A DNA stretch of 6,708 bases, from positions 1-6,708 of the forward strand of contig CANQKG010000079.1 of NCBI GenBank assembly GCA_947624425.1. The letters are read 5' to 3'. The notes beneath the pieces were generated by a model. It did no database searches and was not told where the DNA came from. It saw nothing but the letters and a program-made list of their open reading frames with translations. This document shows positions 6,357-6,708 of this stretch, piece after piece. The DNA is from an uncultured Clostridia bacterium. GTDB taxonomy: Bacteria > Bacillota > Clostridia > Oscillospirales > Ruminococcaceae. How positions within the stretch are numbered: position 1 is the stretch's first letter; every line of letters starts with the position of its first letter. The position numbers were made by a program, and so were the translations under genes.

Positions 6357-6494
6357 ATGTTTTTACCCAAATTTTCCGATAAATTTGTATCTTTTTTCGG
6401 TATGATTGCATTTTTATTCAATTTGTTATTGACTTGCGCCGCTTTCTGTGTTACATTAAATGTTGAAAAAGCATGAACAATGTTTTTACCAAAA
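6357..6494 (+). repeat. Direct repeat, 14 of 15 bases, at 6357-6371 and 6480-6494
   Basis: ATGTTTTTACCCAAA (6357-6371) recurs as ATGTTTTTACCAAAA (6480-6494), 123 bp apart start to start. The first copy lies just upstream of the minus-strand -35 element. The second lies in the predicted 5' untranslated region of the plus-strand ABC-transporter gene. The pair thus flanks the plus-strand promoter and could be a binding site, but T/A runs are common in this AT-rich stretch. Confidence 0.4.
6429..6457 (+). promoter_or_regulatory. Promoter for the solute-binding lipoprotein gene
   Basis: TTGACT (6429-6434) and TACATT (6452-6457) are spaced 17 bp apart, with TGT directly before the -10 (extended -10 type). 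Matches to consensus are 5/6 and 4/6. The expected transcript start is near 6464, leaving a leader of about 55 bases before ATG 6520. No riboswitch-like fold is evident in that short leader. Confidence 0.72.
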
Positions 6495-6507
6495 TAATCA
6501 GAAAGAT

Positions 6508-6512
6508 GAGGA
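6508..6512 (+). promoter_or_regulatory. Ribosome binding site selecting the ATG at 6520
   Basis: GAGGA ends 7 bases before ATG 6520. An in-frame ATG exists 20 codons upstream at 6460, but it lies at or before the predicted transcript start, has no such site, and would put a charged stretch ahead of the signal peptide. The 6520 start is therefore preferred. Confidence 0.75.
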
Positions 6513-6519
6513 ACGATTT

Positions 6520-6708
6520 ATGAAACTGTTTCAGAAACTGCTGGCCGCCGGAATGGCGCTGACCATGCTGCTGGCAATGGCTGCCTGCGGCGGAAGCAAG
6601 GGAACACTGATCATGGCGACCAACGCCACCTTCCCGCCCTATGAGTTTATCGAGGACGGCAAGATCGTCGGTATCGACGCCGAGATGGCTGCCGCGATCG
6701 CCGAGAAG
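6520..6708 (+). CDS. Amino-acid-type ABC transporter substrate-binding lipoprotein, N-terminal part (3' end outside window)
   Basis: This is the extracellular, membrane-anchored receptor of an ABC importer, which captures a polar amino acid or similar solute and hands it to the permease. Only 63 residues are in the window, and the frame is open to the last base. Residues 1-22 form a lipoprotein signal peptide: positive MKLFQK, a hydrophobic core, then AMAAC with Cys23 as the lipidation site (Met at -3 is a mild departure from the usual Leu). The mature part begins CGGSKG, and TLIMATNATFPPYEF (29-43) plus GKIVGIDAEMAAAIAEK (47-63) are the classic opening of the family 3 solute-binding domain (SBP_bac_3). 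It has its own promoter and is divergent from the phosphoribosyltransferase-like gene. Permease and ATPase genes would be expected further downstream. The exact substrate cannot be told from this fragment. Confidence 0.92.
   Translation, partial: MKLFQKLLAAGMALTMLLAMAACGGSKGTLIMATNATFPPYEFIEDGKIVGIDAEMAAAIAEK

Noticed and set aside
6460..6519. In-frame upstream ATG (6460) that would add 20 residues to the solute-binding lipoprotein
   Set aside because: It lies at or before the predicted transcript start, has no ribosome binding site, and would place charged residues ahead of the signal peptide.
1..6708. CRISPR arrays, tRNA/rRNA genes, insertion sequences or phage genes
   Set aside because: I saw no regularly spaced repeats, no tRNA-like or rRNA-like segments, and no transposase, integrase or terminal inverted repeats; the content is ordinary metabolic and transport genes.

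Overview
The window reads as a chromosomal segment of a Gram-positive clostridium (Firmicutes), probably a gut Oscillospiraceae/Ruminococcaceae-type organism. The evidence is a glgD gene (the non-catalytic GlgC paralogue typical of Firmicutes) inside a glgB-glgC-glgD-glgA operon, strong AGGAGG-type ribosome binding sites, a lipoprotein signal peptide of clostridial style, and GC-rich coding DNA next to AT-rich intergenic DNA. The species is an inference and cannot be fixed from the window.

Bases 1-5564 (+ strand) hold a tightly packed glycogen operon: the 3' part of glgB (branching enzyme), glgC (ADP-glucose pyrophosphorylase), glgD (its regulatory-type paralogue), glgA (glycogen synthase, broken here by a frame change at about 4307-4310) and an AIM24-family gene. 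Gaps are only 13-27 bp, each with its own ribosome binding site and no visible internal promoter, so the set is probably one transcript. GlgC/GlgD make ADP-glucose, GlgA polymerises it, and GlgB adds alpha-1,6 branches. The AIM24 gene sits where glgP stands in the Bacillus operon. The run ends at a perfect 13-bp hairpin (5569-5597) that can serve as terminator on both strands.

Bases 5609-6250 (- strand) encode a 213-aa phosphoribosyltransferase-like protein related to orotate phosphoribosyltransferases. Its PRPP-loop segment lacks the usual acidic pair, and it has a C-terminal CxxC. It has a good sigma-A-type promoter of its own (6318-6346) and a short leader with a terminator-like hairpin almost at the transcript start.

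Bases 6251-6519 are an AT-rich divergent intergenic region with two back-to-back promoters and a 14/15-base direct repeat. From 6520 (+ strand) to the window end is the beginning of a lipoprotein, the solute-binding component of an amino-acid-type ABC importer; the rest lies beyond the window.

No clear new multi-gene system is visible. The items most worth a second look are the glgA lesion, the AIM24 gene attached to the glycogen operon, the atypical phosphoribosyltransferase, and the hairpin in that gene's leader.
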